Shown: positions 10,807-22,486 of the stretch, one piece after another | Layout: the number at the start of each line of letters is the position of its first letter | Numbering within the stretch: position 1 is the first letter of the stretch | NCBI GenBank assembly: GCA_965649825.1 | Contig: OZ287708.1 | Span: 496,001-560,000, forward strand | DNA length: 64,000 nucleotides | Source of the DNA: Penicillus capitatus | Taxonomy: Eukaryota; Chlorophyta | Reading direction: 5' to 3' | Program-made: the position numbers and the translations under genes | The notes under the pieces: generated by a model | Told to the model about the DNA's origin: nothing | Database searches by the model: none | Seen by the model: only the letters and a program-made list of their open reading frames with translations

Positions 10807-11852
10807 TTGGAAACGACTAACCTGCGCACAAAACGCGAGACGTTTAGAGCTGCGACGCCCACAGCCACCTCCGCCGCCGAAACTGGTCCGTCCATTATCC
10901 AAACGCTTTCACTAAAGATAAGGGATGCGCAGAAAGAGAAGAAGCAACGCAAAGGGAGCTTCGCCGTGGATAAACACGACGCTTTTCGAGATCTAGGTCT
11001 GAAAGACATGGAATTTGAGGTAATCTAGCCTTCTGCATTGCCGCAGACAATTAAAGTGCGAGATGTCATGTGTGATAGTCCATTGGCCGAGTGCGACAAC
11101 ACGTCAATCCACTCTCATTGCCTTACCAGATCATAACTCCGGCGCCTTGTTGGGATGAAGTGTTCAAAGATCCCACGCTGCCTCTAATTGTCGACGTCGG
11201 AACGGGATACGGTCGCTTTCCTTTGCTCGCTGCCAAAAACAGCTCCATCCCCTTGAACTATCTCGGGACCGAAATCCGTCGCCCTGTATAGCTTCCTTGC
11301 TCACGAAAGGCATTTCGGTCGATTGCTTTCTGGTGGTAGTTGATTGGGAGAGCGTGCACTTGGGCCGAGGAGTTGGGCCTGGCTGACACCGTGCACTTCA
11401 TGTTCGCCAACGTCACCATCTCTTTGGGGACAATACTGGAAAACTATCCAGGAGGCGTGAGGGGAATCTACATTCAGTTCCCGGATCCTTCTTTCAAAAA
11501 GAAACAGGTCAAGCGACACATCGTCCAGCAGAATTTCGTGGAAGACTGCTGTCGCGTCCTTCAGCCTGGCGGCTTGGTGTTCATGCAGTCCGATGTGCAA
11601 ACGTGTGCTATTTACATGAAAAATATGTTCGATCGATATGGATCACAGCATTTTTCCCCACATGAGCTTCATGGATTTATCGATTGCAGCTTGATGGACT
11701 CCTCCGCAAGTCACAAACTGAAATGGAGACAGCTTTCGTGGCTGTTCGAGAATCCAATCGGTTATCCAACAGAGAGAGAGGTCTACAGCGAATTCGAGGG
11801 ACTCAATATTTATCGGACGCTTCTGGTCAGAAATGACAAACCGCTAGACTGA
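10807..11852 (+). CDS. trmB: tRNA (guanine-N7-) methyltransferase TrmB, cyanobacterial/plastid type
   Basis: TrmB forms m7G46 in tRNA variable loops. The sequence shows VRQHVNPLSLPYQ (typical of cyanobacterial and plastid forms), the SAM-binding VDVGTGYGRFPLLAAK, YLGTEIR, and the catalytic IQFPDPSFKKKQVKRHIVQ block followed by LQPGGLVFMQSD. The C-terminal RTLLVRND is also family-like. The N-terminal about 70 residues (METTNLRTKRETFR...) are rich in Thr, Ala and basic residues and could be a plastid targeting leader. Introns lie between the leader exon (ends near 11020) and the core, and near 11285-11340 before the RACTWAEEL exon. Its stop (11850-11852) overlaps the stop of the convergent Orai-like gene by 9 bp. 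Confidence 0.85.
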
Positions 11853-13382
11853 TCCCACAGTCTGCGATGCAGACTCGGATTTTGGCATCCACTGCTGCAG
11901 TAGCTCTACCATCCAACTGGGGATCCATGCGAGAAGCGTGTCTTGCCAAGGAGTGGAGGGATGTGCCATCGGTTCTCTTTGGAAATGAAACGTTTGAGAA
12001 CGTCTTAAAACGTCTGTAAAGTTGAAGGATCGTGTTTGGCGTTGTAGAAAGGGACTCGGACGATTTGTGACGGTTTCATCCGGTTCGTGAAAAGCATCGC
12101 CATCAGTGTTCGCATCACTGGCTGTCTCTTCGGCAATTTCTTGACGGACGGTGCCCATGGACTGCTGTCTGTTATTGTTTGCTTCTCCATGGTCGTTTGC
12201 TCGTTGATCGTCGACAGAGATCGGCAGAAGATGCCAATCGAAGGGCAGACCCACAGCTGCAAAAGAGAATGTATCCTGCAGACAGAGGGAAACTCAATGA
12301 GCACTTTGCTAATGCTTTGATGCACGGACTCTGTAGAGATCGGCTCCTTTGGTGAGAAGATGCGGTGCCCAGATGAGACAGGATCGAAGGTAGACGAGAA
12401 AGGACATGAACACAATGGCAACGATGGTAATGCCCAGTCCTTGCATTTCATAGAATTTGATCAGTCCTGCCAGAGCGAGATTCAGCATGAATGTCGGAAT
12501 GCCTGTATGGAAGACATTGGCAGAGAAGAGGAGCAGCTTAGAGAATGACCGGCGGCAAAGCAGTAGAAGGCCCACCTCCACTCCGTTTCGCAACGCTGAT
12601 CCCAATGCAGTTCGAAACTGCGAGACGGAACGGGAGGCCGTTTTCCCATTCTAGGATAACACACATATCAAGAAAGGTATGATGTGACGGATGGGAGGGA
12701 ACAAACGTGTAGTCTTTGGCAAAGTCGCGACATCTAAAGATGAATGTCGCCTCATCCACTTCTGAGACGTACTTTCGACCTGTCTTCAGAATACTCGCAT
12801 GCATGAAGCTGCATGTTACCATTGAATTCACCATCAGGCCCACCTAACCTGCTTTCTAAGAGAAGATATGGTAGGGAAGGTGCCTACCGTCAGGGCTGTG
12901 GTCAAACCGAATCCATAGACAAGCAATACCGGTGTGTCATGAATGTCAAATGAGAATTCCAAAAAGGCGATCAGCGCAAAACCAGCAATGAGGGCTGAAA
13001 TGTTGGAGACCTCTTTCAACTGTTCCGCCCGTTCTTCCACGGCGCGTCGATTCTTCTCCACCGAACGGTCCCACATCAGCCGGGCGTTGTCCAGCACGCG
13101 TTGTTCGACGTCCTGAGCCCTCCAGCGTTTCTCTGTTGCCCTGTGCGTACCTCATCACGAGCGCAAGAAAGTGTGAGAGATGCTCTACATGCATTCATAG
13201 TCGCTTTCCATCTTCTTCTCCTCTCGCTTTCGCCAGTCGAGGTCCTCGCGCCGCCACCGTCTGTCCTCCTCGCGCCACTGGCGGTCCTCTTCCCGCCATC
13301 GTTGTGACATTGCCGTATCGCATCCTGCCAGAATCGCCTGGGCACTTTCGAACAGCGCTTCGCTCATGGCGACAGTAGACAA
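11844..13382 (-). CDS. Orai-like calcium-channel protein with WREED-repeat coiled coil
   Basis: The N-terminal region (from ATG 13382) carries repeated WREEDRQWREEDRRWRRED, predicted to form a charged coiled coil. A long helix follows, and then the first membrane span, SALIAGFALIAFLEFSFD, which matches Orai TM1 including the Glu of the selectivity filter (LEF). Further spans are VLLVYGFGLTTALTVG, VNSMVTCSFMHASIL, LNLALAGLIKFY and ITIVAIVFMSFLVYL, so a four-helix layout is visible. Orai proteins form the pore of store-operated calcium channels in animals; related proteins occur in algae and protists. The C-terminal about 130 residues (12254-11844) are acidic and rich in Gln, Thr and Ser, ending QTVGSV. 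They are reached through an intron ending in TCTGCAG. No STIM partner is seen here. Confidence 0.65.
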
Positions 13383-13430
13383 GGACTGAACTCAATGGCT
13401 GACGATCGCGCATCATGAGACCATCACCAT

Positions 13431-13709
13431 TTAAAAGATTTTCGACCGTTGGACATATTTCAGTGTGTCTGAACTGACGTTTGACTCGCGCGTCAGAGCA
13501 ATGCAGCCCGTTCGGGAAACTTCCAGAGTGCCACAAGGCTCAACCATGTCGAGAAGGGCTCGAAGGTTTTTGGGTTTCCCTTGCATCTGAACTGTCACGA
13601 TCGTGAAGGAAATGTCACAGAATGTACCCCTGAAGATCGCCACCAGCGTCTCCAATTCCGCTCTCTTGTCAGAAGAACATCGAACCTGCAAAGACATCCA
13701 CTCGCCTAG
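13431..13709 (-). CDS. ilvH: Acetolactate synthase small (regulatory) subunit, C-terminal domain
   Basis: The frame reads MSLQVRCSSDKRAELETLV, then AIFRGTFCDISFTIVTVQM, a GKPKNLRALLDMVEPCG stretch and EVSRTGCIALTRES. This is the C-terminal domain of IlvH (RAEV..IFR....D, VTG.P.K, ARTGKIAL). IlvH makes acetolactate synthase sensitive to branched-chain amino acids. An acceptor CCTAG just upstream (near 13710) shows that at least one exon precedes it. I could not find a convincing N-terminal ACT domain in the 310 bp up to the glycosyltransferase gene; only a short DVARLVDID stretch resembles the linker. The gene may have diverged exons I missed, or be a fragment. The adjacent Orai-like start lies 50 bp downstream. 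Confidence 0.6.
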   Translation of the reverse strand, partial: LGEWMSLQVRCSSDKRAELETLVAIFRGTFCDISFTIVTVQMQGKPKNLRALLDMVEPCGTLEVSRTGCIALTRESNVSSDTLKYVQRSKIF

Positions 13710-14021
13710 GATCTAAGGACACAGCACGGTGCAAGGATCAATATCGACGAGACGGGCCACATCCTGATCACAGATCTGGCTCTGGCAAGAGGTACTAACT
13801 AGCAGACAACCATGCATACGGTAAGTGCACAAGGTCACGGAACGAATCTGAATGGCGTCTGGATTCGTAATCGTCAGCCAAAGGTGCTGCGTCCTGGTAG
13901 CAGAATCCGATCGGCTGCGAGTTCACGAGTTTACAAGGTCCGTTCGTTGTCCTCTACATTGAATAGCATTTCGTGTCTTAGGTCACAGCAGTATCATGAA
14001 ATGGCGAATAGAAGAAGACTG

Positions 14022-15636
14022 TCAGACAGAGAGTTCTTCTGGCTGCTGAACGACATGTGCGAGGATCTGTTGTAGCTGTTTAGCGTTCTGGACAGCATTG
14101 TACTGACGGGCTCTTTGAGACGCTCTCTTTCCCACATCGTTCAGTCCGTAATCGTTTTCGAGCAGAGATTCGATTTGATCGACGATCTTGAAGATCTCCC
14201 TCTCGTAGTCCACTTCAAACAGTTCTGAATAGTGAGATCTGAGGAATTCAGATGCACCCACACTGCTACCCTTCTGCACGATCGATGGCGCCTCCTACAG
14301 GCAGAGGTCTAGCATCTGAACAGATCACTATACTCTTCTTCCTTCCCACCTGTGAAGCGGCTTCGACGATGGTCATACCATAGGCGTCGTAGGTACAGGG
14401 ATGTACATTGAGTCTTGTCTGAGAATAGAGTTCTGCCATTTCTGCAGGTCCCATAAACTTCTCAATAATCACGCTATCAGGTGCAGCATTGAGAAGACGT
14501 TCTTTGAGTTCCTGGACAACATGAAAGAGTTATTGCTTGAGGCAAAAAGACAGAGATGCCTGAGCATAGTCTGTTACAAGTGAGCCACACATCAAAGGCC
14601 TCAGCGCGAACTTGTCGAACAGACCCCTCTTTTCCATTTCAATCACAATATCGACAAATCTGAGCGTTTCACCCTCTTCTGAAAAGATCTCACATTCATA
14701 AAGGACCCACCGATGTGGCTCTTTCTCGGGCGCTAATCTCACGCAGCATGTAAAGTAAGGTCTTGAGCGGCGCAGTTGTGCAATATAGTTGTCGTCAACT
14801 TGCTTCTTCGCTTCTCCTTCTGTTGGGAGTAAACAAGCGAAAGGATCTGTCAGGATGGGATGCTTATTGAGAGGCGGAATGTCCACAACGTCCTGGCGAA
14901 TGTGAGGAAAGAGAATCAACGGTTTGTTGTCTTGATGTCCGTTTCTCGCAAAGTGATCGCGCACAAATTTTTGGTCACTCTTGCACAGCACGATGGACAC
15001 TGCCGCTTTCGCAAAGCATTCTGATTCCATCCTATTTCGCATCATCTCTTATCCTTTTCGTTCTGTTCTCGAATCCTCACTGTTTCAAAAAACGATAGGC
15101 GTTTATATCTGTAGCTGTTCGAGTGAAAATCCGATAGGATAACCAGACAAAGGGAGGCGCCGATGTAACCCCATCAAACCCTGATCGAATCCGTTGATAG
15201 ACTGGAAACGATGACCAGTCGACTCCCAGAACGACATCTGGCGCAAAAGCCAAGACAGCGCGCAGCACATTAGCGTCTATCTGAGAGTGAAATTCCATCC
15301 ATGGACTGTGGACATCCAGTCTTCCCCACGTTGAAACGGGAATCTGCATCGAGAACATGAGACTCTGCAAGACATTGAGATGCAGCTGACTTCAAGAAGA
15401 GCATGCGCTCCTTGAGGGTCTCCTGGGGCTGTATAGTGTTGAGGTTTAGCACTGATGACGAAAATTTGGTGTCCGAGATTGGTCAGGCTTCGCACCTGAA
15501 AAAGCAGTGAGTTGGTTATGCAGCAGAGTGGCCGTTAGCATCGCATTACTTGGTCTTGTGCCAAAACACCGTTGCCACTAAACGTACTCGCACTGAATTC
15601 GAGTGTAATGAAGAGCACGCGCATGGATTGTATCAT
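14022..15636 (-). CDS. Glycosyltransferase family 4-type enzyme
   Basis: A GT-B glycosyltransferase assembled from several exons. The start (MRVLFITLEFSASTFSGNG, ATG 15624, or an upstream ATG at 15636) is typical of GT4 N-domains. A 57-nt intron (GTAATG...TTTTTCAG) joins it to VRSLTNLGHQIFVISAKP. Later exons give WMEFHSQI and VVLGVDWSSFPVYQ, and the linker FTCCVRLAPEKEPHR, then FVDIVIEMEKRGLFDKFALR. The donor-nucleotide block is LYSQTRLNVHPCTYDAYGMT followed by IVEAAS, which is the GT4 E(x7)E-type region, here with Asp at the first acidic position. Donor and acceptor sugars cannot be told. The C-terminus is a helical tail ending QQPEELSV. Confidence 0.72.
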
Positions 15637-15637
15637 G

Positions 15638-16746
15638 ATGGCGAGAACAGAGCAACAATCACAGCCGCAGTTACAGGAGTGTTGCCGCGATTACTCGGCG
15701 TTTGATGACGTGACGGATGACAAACGGCTTAGCTCCCTTCATGGCGATTTCGTTAACAGGATGCTTGTCTTCGGCCCGCAGATCCAGTCATTTCGCTCCA
15801 TCGAGATGGAGGCATCGGCATCGATTCCTTCACTTGAAGCGGCGAGATGTTGCTGCCAGATATGAGAATTTTCGATTTTCACTCAACTGCCTTGCTGAAG
15901 TGGAGACTTCAACCGTTGCGTGATCATCGTTCGTTCTTTGCTTAATGATCATTTTGACACAGGAGAGTGATCTGTGTGACGGAGAGAAGAAGCAAGAACT
16001 GTTGTGGAGAAGTGTGCCGAAATGCTTGATGACGATTGGTCGACAGGGAGTCCGAGAAAGTCACTGCCATTCCCTCCAAGACTTGCTCTCCGTTCATGCA
16101 CTCGTCAAAGTCAAGGTCCTCGCCACGTCACACACCGAGACCTGCATCAACACTCTCTTACGCGAAACGAACGCCATTCATCTACAGAGCAAAGGAGACA
16201 CTCTGCTCTTCGCCTCCAGTAAACGCATACATAATGTACATGGGGTTCCTGGACAAGGGATTGGACAGATTCGGTAGATCCCGTCGAAATAGAACGAAGG
16301 GCTTCAGAAGCCATCGGTCAACAGGAGCAGAGAAGAGAGCGTCGCCAGCAAAGGCAAAGGGATAAGAGAATCCCACCATCTGGCAGATCTCTAGACCATC
16401 CCTCCACGACCAGACCTGTATGCCCTCTATAGGTGTTTTGTTGCCAAAAAGCGTAAAACGCGTCCTTCAATCGATGGAAGATGCCAACATGATCTGCAGC
16501 ATTACCTTTGACACACCATCCAAACAGTAGGCGACTCTCTAATGCGTGTGATTTACAGTTCCTCTGGTACATCTCTTGTTCTGTGTAGATTACTGAGTCA
16601 ATTGCCGGAGAATGCTCAACTCGAGATTCTCAATTCCATCAGCAAGAAAAAGCTATTCTGCATCCGAAACAAGTCCAAGCCCTGCATTCGATGCCGATCA
16701 GGAGAGCGTGAGATCTGTCTGTGTGTGTTGACAGATCTGCGTGGTT
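15638..16746 (+). CDS. Uncertain multi-exon hypothetical gene
   Basis: Coding-like stretches on the plus strand include ARTEQQSQPQLQECCRDYSA followed by FDDVTDDKRLSSLHGDFV, a TVVEKCAEMLDDDWSTG segment, DPVEIERRASEAIGQQEQ followed by an Arg/Gln-rich helix, RVLQSMEDANMICSITFDTP, and a last exon with LLSQLPENAQLEILNSISKK and CIRCRSGE. They lie in different frames and would need four or more short introns. No domain is recognised; the last exon vaguely resembles an F-box-like opening. The first ATG overlaps the antisense ATG of the glycosyltransferase within CATG. The exon structure is not resolved, and parts may be non-coding. Confidence 0.3.
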
Positions 16747-16910
16747 AACTTCCAAGATCAAGGTCTACCAGAGATCCATGACGGCACAAGACATCCCATT
16801 CTCTTAACAGTAAACGCTGTTAAATCTCGTCATGTTGACTTTCAACAATCATCTTAGAATGGCTTATGTGCGCTTAATGGCAACAAAGAGTCAATGAACA
16901 CACGAATGCT

Positions 16911-17537
16911 TCACTTGGCCATCATCATTTTCACGAATTCCTCATAGTTCACTTGGCCATCGCCGTCATTGTCGGCTTCGCGGATCATCTCATCCACTTC
17001 GTCATCTGTTAGCTTCTCACCGAGATTGGTCATCACATGTCGCAACTGTGGTGCACATGACATGTGTCTAGGCGGATCTTTGGGAGGTAGGTAAGGTTGC
17101 ACACCTCAGCGGCAGAGATGAATCCGTTGCCGTCCTTGTCAAAGACCTTAAACGCTTCTCGGAGTTCTTCTTCGTTATCACAGTCCTGGTGGTGATGGCG
17201 GCGCCTTATGTGTTGGTACGTTCGATGCCTTTACCTTCATCTTCTTCGCCATCAGACTCAAGAATTCGGGAAAGTCGATAATGCCGTTGCCGTCCGAGTC
17301 GACTTCCTGAATCATCTCTTGCAATTCGGCTTCCGTTGGGTTCTGGCCCAGAGAACGCATAACGGTCCCCAGTTCTTTGGTCGTAATCGTACCTACCGAA
17401 CACACGCACGCCGTTTTGACGCGCCTTGTTCGACGAACTGTCAAAGACCCACCGTCGCCATCTTTATCAAAAAGAGCAAATGCCTCCTTGAACTCGGCGA
17501 TTTGCTCATCCGTCAGTTGTTCGGCAGCTCCTGCCAT
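16911..17537 (-). CDS. CAM: Calmodulin
   Basis: This is a nearly canonical 149-residue calmodulin. It opens with [20 protein letters not shown] and has four EF-hands with loops [36 protein letters not shown] and [13 protein letters not shown], ending VKMMMAK. All loop positions 1, 3, 5 and 12 carry the expected acidic or Asn residues. Three short introns interrupt it: after DGDG, after the KKMK of the central helix (50 nt, acceptor CACCACCAG), and after AAE before LRHVMTNLG. The N-terminus MAGAAEQL has two extra residues compared with most calmodulins. The start is 123 bp from the divergent OB-fold gene. Confidence 0.96.
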
Positions 17538-17660
17538 TTTGAGCAGCTTCTCTGATGCGTTTTTTAGGTACCCGCGAGATGATAATGGCAATCCAAATGC
17601 TACGTTGGCTCGTGTGCTTTGACGGATTCATTACTGCTTCGTCGTCCTTTCATTTCACAG

Positions 17661-18205
17661 ATGTCGACCGCCAAGGCGAAACCTGTCTTTGTCAAAGTCG
17701 AAACGCTGCGACCGGCCACCAAAGGACACAATCTCGTCGTAAAAGTGGAGCACCTTGTTGTTGCGAAGCCGGCTGCTCTACGTCATGGGCGAAATAGGTG
17801 TTGGACAGTAAACCAGTGGGTGGAGGAGGTGTGGGAAGAGGCGGCACCTCGCTGCGTATGAGCGAATGTCTTGTGGGCGATGAAACGGGAGTCATCATTT
17901 TCACAGCGAGAAATGATCAAGGTAGTGGCTGGCAGTTTAAGAGTCGATGGGTCTGTAGTGTGACGTGTTTAGTCGATGTGGCACAGCCAGGGAAGTACTT
18001 GACGCTGCGAAATGCCAGAATCGACATGTTTAAAGGATCGATGCGCGTTGCTGTGGATCAATGGGGCAAAATAGAAGAGACAACAGACAAATTCACGCCA
18101 AAGGTATCTCACACCATGCATCGCACGTGCTTCATGTCTGGATGGCAGACGGACAACAATTTGTCTTTGATTGAGTTTGAGATGGTGCCTGTGCCAGATG
18201 CATAG
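17661..18205 (+). CDS. Single OB-fold nucleic-acid-binding protein (SOSS-B/At4g28440-like)
   Basis: The spliced product starts KPVFVKVETLRPATKGHNL, then VLDSKPVGGGGVGR, SLRMSECLVGDETGVIIFTA, VDVAQPGKYLTLRNARIDMF, KGSMRVAVDQWGKIE and ends NNLSLIEFEMVPVPDA. This matches the short plant and protist OB-fold proteins related to human SOSS-B/hSSB, which bind single-stranded nucleic acid. Three introns fit cleanly: 41 nt (GTTGTT...AAATAG), one with GTAGTG...TGTGACGTGTTTAG carrying the branch-like element at 17957-17964, and one GTATCT...GGCAG before TDNN. The CATTTCACAG just before the ATG looks like an acceptor, so a 5' untranslated or short coding exon may exist upstream. Confidence 0.8.
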
Positions 18206-18463
18206 TTTTTTGAGAGGGAGTGTTGCTTTTTCGTTCTATGATTGCACATGGTATAGCCATGAGGCTTCAACCATTCCTATTCTGTCATGTTTAAGATGGG
18301 GGTATGTATGCTTGCATGTGTGTTTGGACAGCAGATCCAAACGGCAGTGCTTACGCAAGTACTTTGAATGGTTATGTCTATTTACTTTTGCTCGTCTGCT
18401 ATAAACGTTATGATTTGTGAAACTACTCTTTCTGAATTTATAAACAAGGTTGGGAAAAAGGCA

Positions 18464-19873
18464 TTAAACATAAAAAACAAGATCTGAGGAGATGTCTGCA
18501 ATGGAAGAACAACCGCAGTTTGCTAGGCATATTAAGAATTCCTCTTTCAGATCTTCAAGAACCTCCTGAACCTTTTCCTCACCGCCCGCGGCGAGGGCAT
18601 AAAGAATAGGTCTCCCTATCAACACAGCTGACGCACCCATAGCCAGTGCCTAAAACAATGTGACACATGCGATCGACCCGTGCCGGATGGCAGAATCACT
18701 TTGATCATATCGGTGCCACGCTGGATGCCGCCATCGACCAAGATGGGGATCCTCTTGTTCACTGCACGAGCTATTTTTGGCAAAACGTCTACAGGAGTCA
18801 CCACTGTATCCAGCTGCCTGCCGCCGTGATTTGAGACAATGATGCCATCGGCGCCGTGTTTTACAGCCAACTCGGCATCTTTTGGCGAGACGATTCCCTG
18901 AACAGATGAAGGTTGGTATGGAATTGTATTCTAGGGTCACGTACCTTAAGAAGGACTTTGACTGGGACGATCTGCTTAATCCACGATATCACATTCCAGT
19001 TCAACACTTGACTCGATGGGACAATCGGCAAGAGAAGATTTCTCATATCCTGCTCCGATGACAGGGCGTCTTTCCAGTAAGTGGATTTCAACATCCCGAC
19101 CTTCAGATCTTCCCAACTAAAGAACATAACACCCACCACTGAACACCTGAAGGCATACATGACATCGATTGCTCACCCTTCCCATGTGTTCTCTTTCTTC
19201 ATCCCACCAAACGGCGAATCGACAGTTAACACGATATGCCGACATCCTAATCGATAGATTTCGCTGAGTATCTTCTTCATACATGCATCATGACTGAGGC
19301 ACAGTGACCACATCCATGTTCAGTCGGTATGTCTAGGATATGAAAATGAAATGCTCACCTGAGTCGATAGAGTTGCTGAAATAGAATCGGTGGCTTAGCA
19401 CCGGCCGTTTCGATGTCATTCAGATCTTTCGAGGCAAACATAGAGACACACTACATACATACACAATCTTTGTTTGATGTCTAGGCCGAGAATACAAAAC
19501 AAGGGGGATTCCACAACTCTCAGCAGCACGTGCTGTTGCACATTCTCCGTCGGGATGCATCAGTGCATGACTTGCCATCGGGGAAATCAGTAACGGCGCT
19601 GCGATCTTACGACCTCGCATATCAAGACACTCGTCGAATTTCACACACTCTGGCACGTGGGTACATACCAAACAACGAGCATGAGATGATGGGATCTCTT
19701 GTGATATCCGTCAGAACGCGTGGCACAAGTTTGAGAGTGTTCCAACATTCTCTGTTCTGTTTCAAAGTAATCTCGTCCCCCGTTCCGCTGTCGATGTAGT
19801 CGAAGGCTTTCTTAGAAACGTTACTCTGTGCCTGAAGGCGCAGTTCATCAAATTTTGGCACCAACCCAGTCAT
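18464..19873 (-). CDS. GOX: FMN-dependent 2-hydroxyacid oxidase, array copy A
   Basis: This is a member of the glycolate/lactate oxidase family, which oxidises L-2-hydroxyacids with O2 to 2-oxoacids and H2O2. Visible blocks are KAFDYIDSGTGDEITL, KIAAPLLISPMASHAL, SMFASKDLNDIET, LFQQLYRL, VPVKVLLK, the catalytic HGADGIIVSNHGGRQLDT (His base and Arg), PILVDGGIQRGTDMIK (FMN phosphate site) and GASAVLIGRPILYALAAGG. At the position of the spinach glycolate oxidase active-site Trp (LSSW) the residue is Phe. The C-terminus ends LVFYV with no SKL-type peroxisomal signal. Introns share positions with the four other copies. It is the most downstream copy of the array. Confidence 0.85.
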
Positions 19874-20505
19874 GGGGAAAGTCGTGTGAATCAGGCGAGG
19901 CTGTGTAACTCGCCTCTGATTTCGTCGTTAGGAATAATTCTAGTCCCCTCAATCGCTTACAGTGATTGATTTCTTGTTTCCTTTATACCTCGATGAAAGC
20001 AATTGCGTCTGAAGAACAGCTACGTGAACGAAGATCGGAGAAGGACATTTGACATAATGTGAGCGAGACTTCGCCGTTTCCTAGTAGTGTGTCATTTTTT
20101 GCTGACACTGGCGAATCGGTGAACATGGTCGGTGATTGAATGTGAAGTGACGTCACAAGCAGTGAATGGTGCAGAAGATGAACAGAGAGATAACGCTGAA
20201 GCAGTGTGTCATTGGCGAAAGAAAGAAATCTTACATGATCGAATCAATGCGTTATGTTTAAAGAACATTGCACTGAAATGCCTGTTGAAAAGTTTTTGAG
20301 CCATCCATCGTCAAAAATCACAACCATGCCAAACTAAAGATGAAGAAGTTACATTGAAAATTCTTACACGAGATTCTTTCACACCTGCCGATGTTTCTGT
20401 CTACAATAAAGTACCTGCAAAACGCTTTCCAGGTAAGAGAGTTGAAAAATTGGATTCATTTGATGGCATGACTTTGAGACAAACGAGAAACGCATGTGCG
20501 ACATT
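19874..20505. other. Array spacer A-B
   Basis: About 630 bp with no coding frame I can support. It is richer in A/T and short repeats than the flanking exons and should contain the copy A promoter and the copy B 3' end. Confidence 0.4.
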
Positions 20506-21894
20506 TCAATGTGGCAGACGTAATATCTCAGGCGTTATGCCATTCATAGAAGAGAGACCACAAAGCAACAGGCTATGAGTGAGTTCATCCTTGATGCCTT
20601 CGATGACTTCCCGGACCTTGTCGACACCGCCCGCAGCGAGGGCATAGAGGATGGGTCTCCCTATCAATACAGCTGATGCTCCCATAGCCAGCGCCTAGAA
20701 ACGATATCGCACGTACTGTCCAAGGCAGATCGCAGAATCACTTTGATAATATCTGTGCCTCTTTGAATGCCGCCATCGACCAAGATGGGTACCCTTTTGT
20801 TTACCACACGAGCTATTTCTGGCAAGACTGCCACAGGGCTCACAGCTGTATCCAGCTGTCGGCCGCCATGGTTTGAAACGAGGATGCCATCGGCACCGTG
20901 CTTTATCGCTGAATCGGCATCTGCTGGATGAAGAACGCCCTAAACAGTCGAAAGAACGATTGAGTTGTAGAATGCGTATTTACTGATCCTCTTGCTTACT
21001 TTGACCACGACCTTCACATCAATGACGCTTTTGACCCAAGAGATTGCGCTGAAATCGCTACGCATATCGATTTGCAGGATGGCCGTATCGTTTTGGAGCA
21101 TCCCTTTCCAGTACTTCTCTTGTTTGAGGGCAAAAGCGGCATCTTCCCATCGATAGCTACAACGATATCAATCAATACATGTCAAATACGGCATGATTAG
21201 GGAACACTTGTTCTTGGTATTCCTTTCTTGATTTCCATCTGTTGGAGCATCGACTGTGTACAGAAGGACACGGCATCCACATCTGTAGACCTCTTTTAAG
21301 TAGTTCTTCATCAGCTCATCATGACTGTAGACACAACGGTATTACTGGCCCAGCGCATCACCCCCGGCAAAAAATAGCAGCTTACTTAGTCATGTAGAAC
21401 TGCTGAAAGAGAATAGCATTTTTGTTGTTGTTTGCTTTTTGTATGCTCTCTAGATCATGCGATCCATACATAGATATGCACTGAAGCATCGTTCTGAAAG
21501 CTCCATCGTCGTGTGGATGGATGATTTACTGTTGCGATTCCACATGTCTCCGCAGCAGACACTGTGGCACATTCTCCTTGGCTGTGTGCCAATCCATGCA
21601 TCGCCATGGGTGCAATCAACAAAGGAGCTGCCATCTTGTAACCTACATACACTGTGATTTGTTATTGTCCTTCCAGTTGTGATCGCTACCGAATAACGAA
21701 TAAGAGATGTCGGCCTTTTGGACAGGTCCTGTTAGAACACGCGGAATCAATTCAATGCGACGCCAGCTGTCTCGATTGTTTCGCAAAGTGATCTCGTCGT
21801 CGGATCCGCCATCGATATAGTCAAACGCTTTCTTCGGCAGCTGTTTCTGGGCTTCTTCGCGCAGAAGTTCAAACTTTGATATAAGGCAAGACAT
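20506..21894 (-). CDS. GOX: FMN-dependent 2-hydroxyacid oxidase, array copy B
   Basis: It has the same family blocks: KKAFDYIDGGSDDEITL, KMAAPLLIAPMAMHGL, SMYGSHDLES, ILFQQFYM, VYRCGCRVLLYTVDAPTDGN, HGADGILVSNHGGRQLDT, PILVDGGIQRGTDIIK and ASAVLIGRPILYALAAGG. The active-site aromatic that is Trp in spinach glycolate oxidase is Tyr here. The C-terminus is LCGLSSMNGITPEILRLPH, not a known peroxisomal signal. The exon coding the DGG segment is identical to copy C over about 50 bases, silent sites included, pointing to recent duplication or gene conversion. A 632-bp spacer separates it from copy A. Confidence 0.85.
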
Positions 21895-22486
21895 TTTCTG
21901 TACCGCTGTTATGGATTCAATAAAAGTGGCGTTGTCAGTTACATGTGCAGATGATTCGTGGCGACGTCAAAAGAACTTTGCGATTCGGATAGTTCTTATC
22001 TTACGTGAACACGTGTTCGTTTATTATCTTTCTGCAACGAACTTCCTGATTCCAACACGACACTTCGCTGTGCGTTGTTCAAATTGAATCGGTGGGTGAA
22101 CTGCATGCGTATCGGATCGAAGACGGCATCACAGGATTGCACGAGTCATGCACGGCAACTCGATTCCGGAGAAGTACGATCGATCTCGTTTGTTTATTCG
22201 TTCGGACTCACGCATTTTTCATCGAATCCGTGACATGTGTTAATGGTCTCTGCGGACTAGCTGTTATCGATCGATCCTATCGCAGAAGATAATGCGATAT
22301 TAATCGGTTTTATCGGAAATGGCGAGATTGTGTTGAATAAGTTTGCTTCATCTTCTGTCACATGCGTTTTCACGCCGGTCCTTAAACCATTGACTATGTG
22401 ATAAAGCTAGATGGTTTTCCCTGCTCGGAATTCGATCGATGACTGCACTTATCGATCTACTGATGATCTGTCGATCTCTGCGATTG
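21895..22486. other. Array spacer B-C
   Basis: About 590 bp without a supported gene. It contains scattered CGATCGAT and ATCGATC words, for example around 22170-22190 and 22262-22275. It should include the copy B promoter. Confidence 0.4.
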
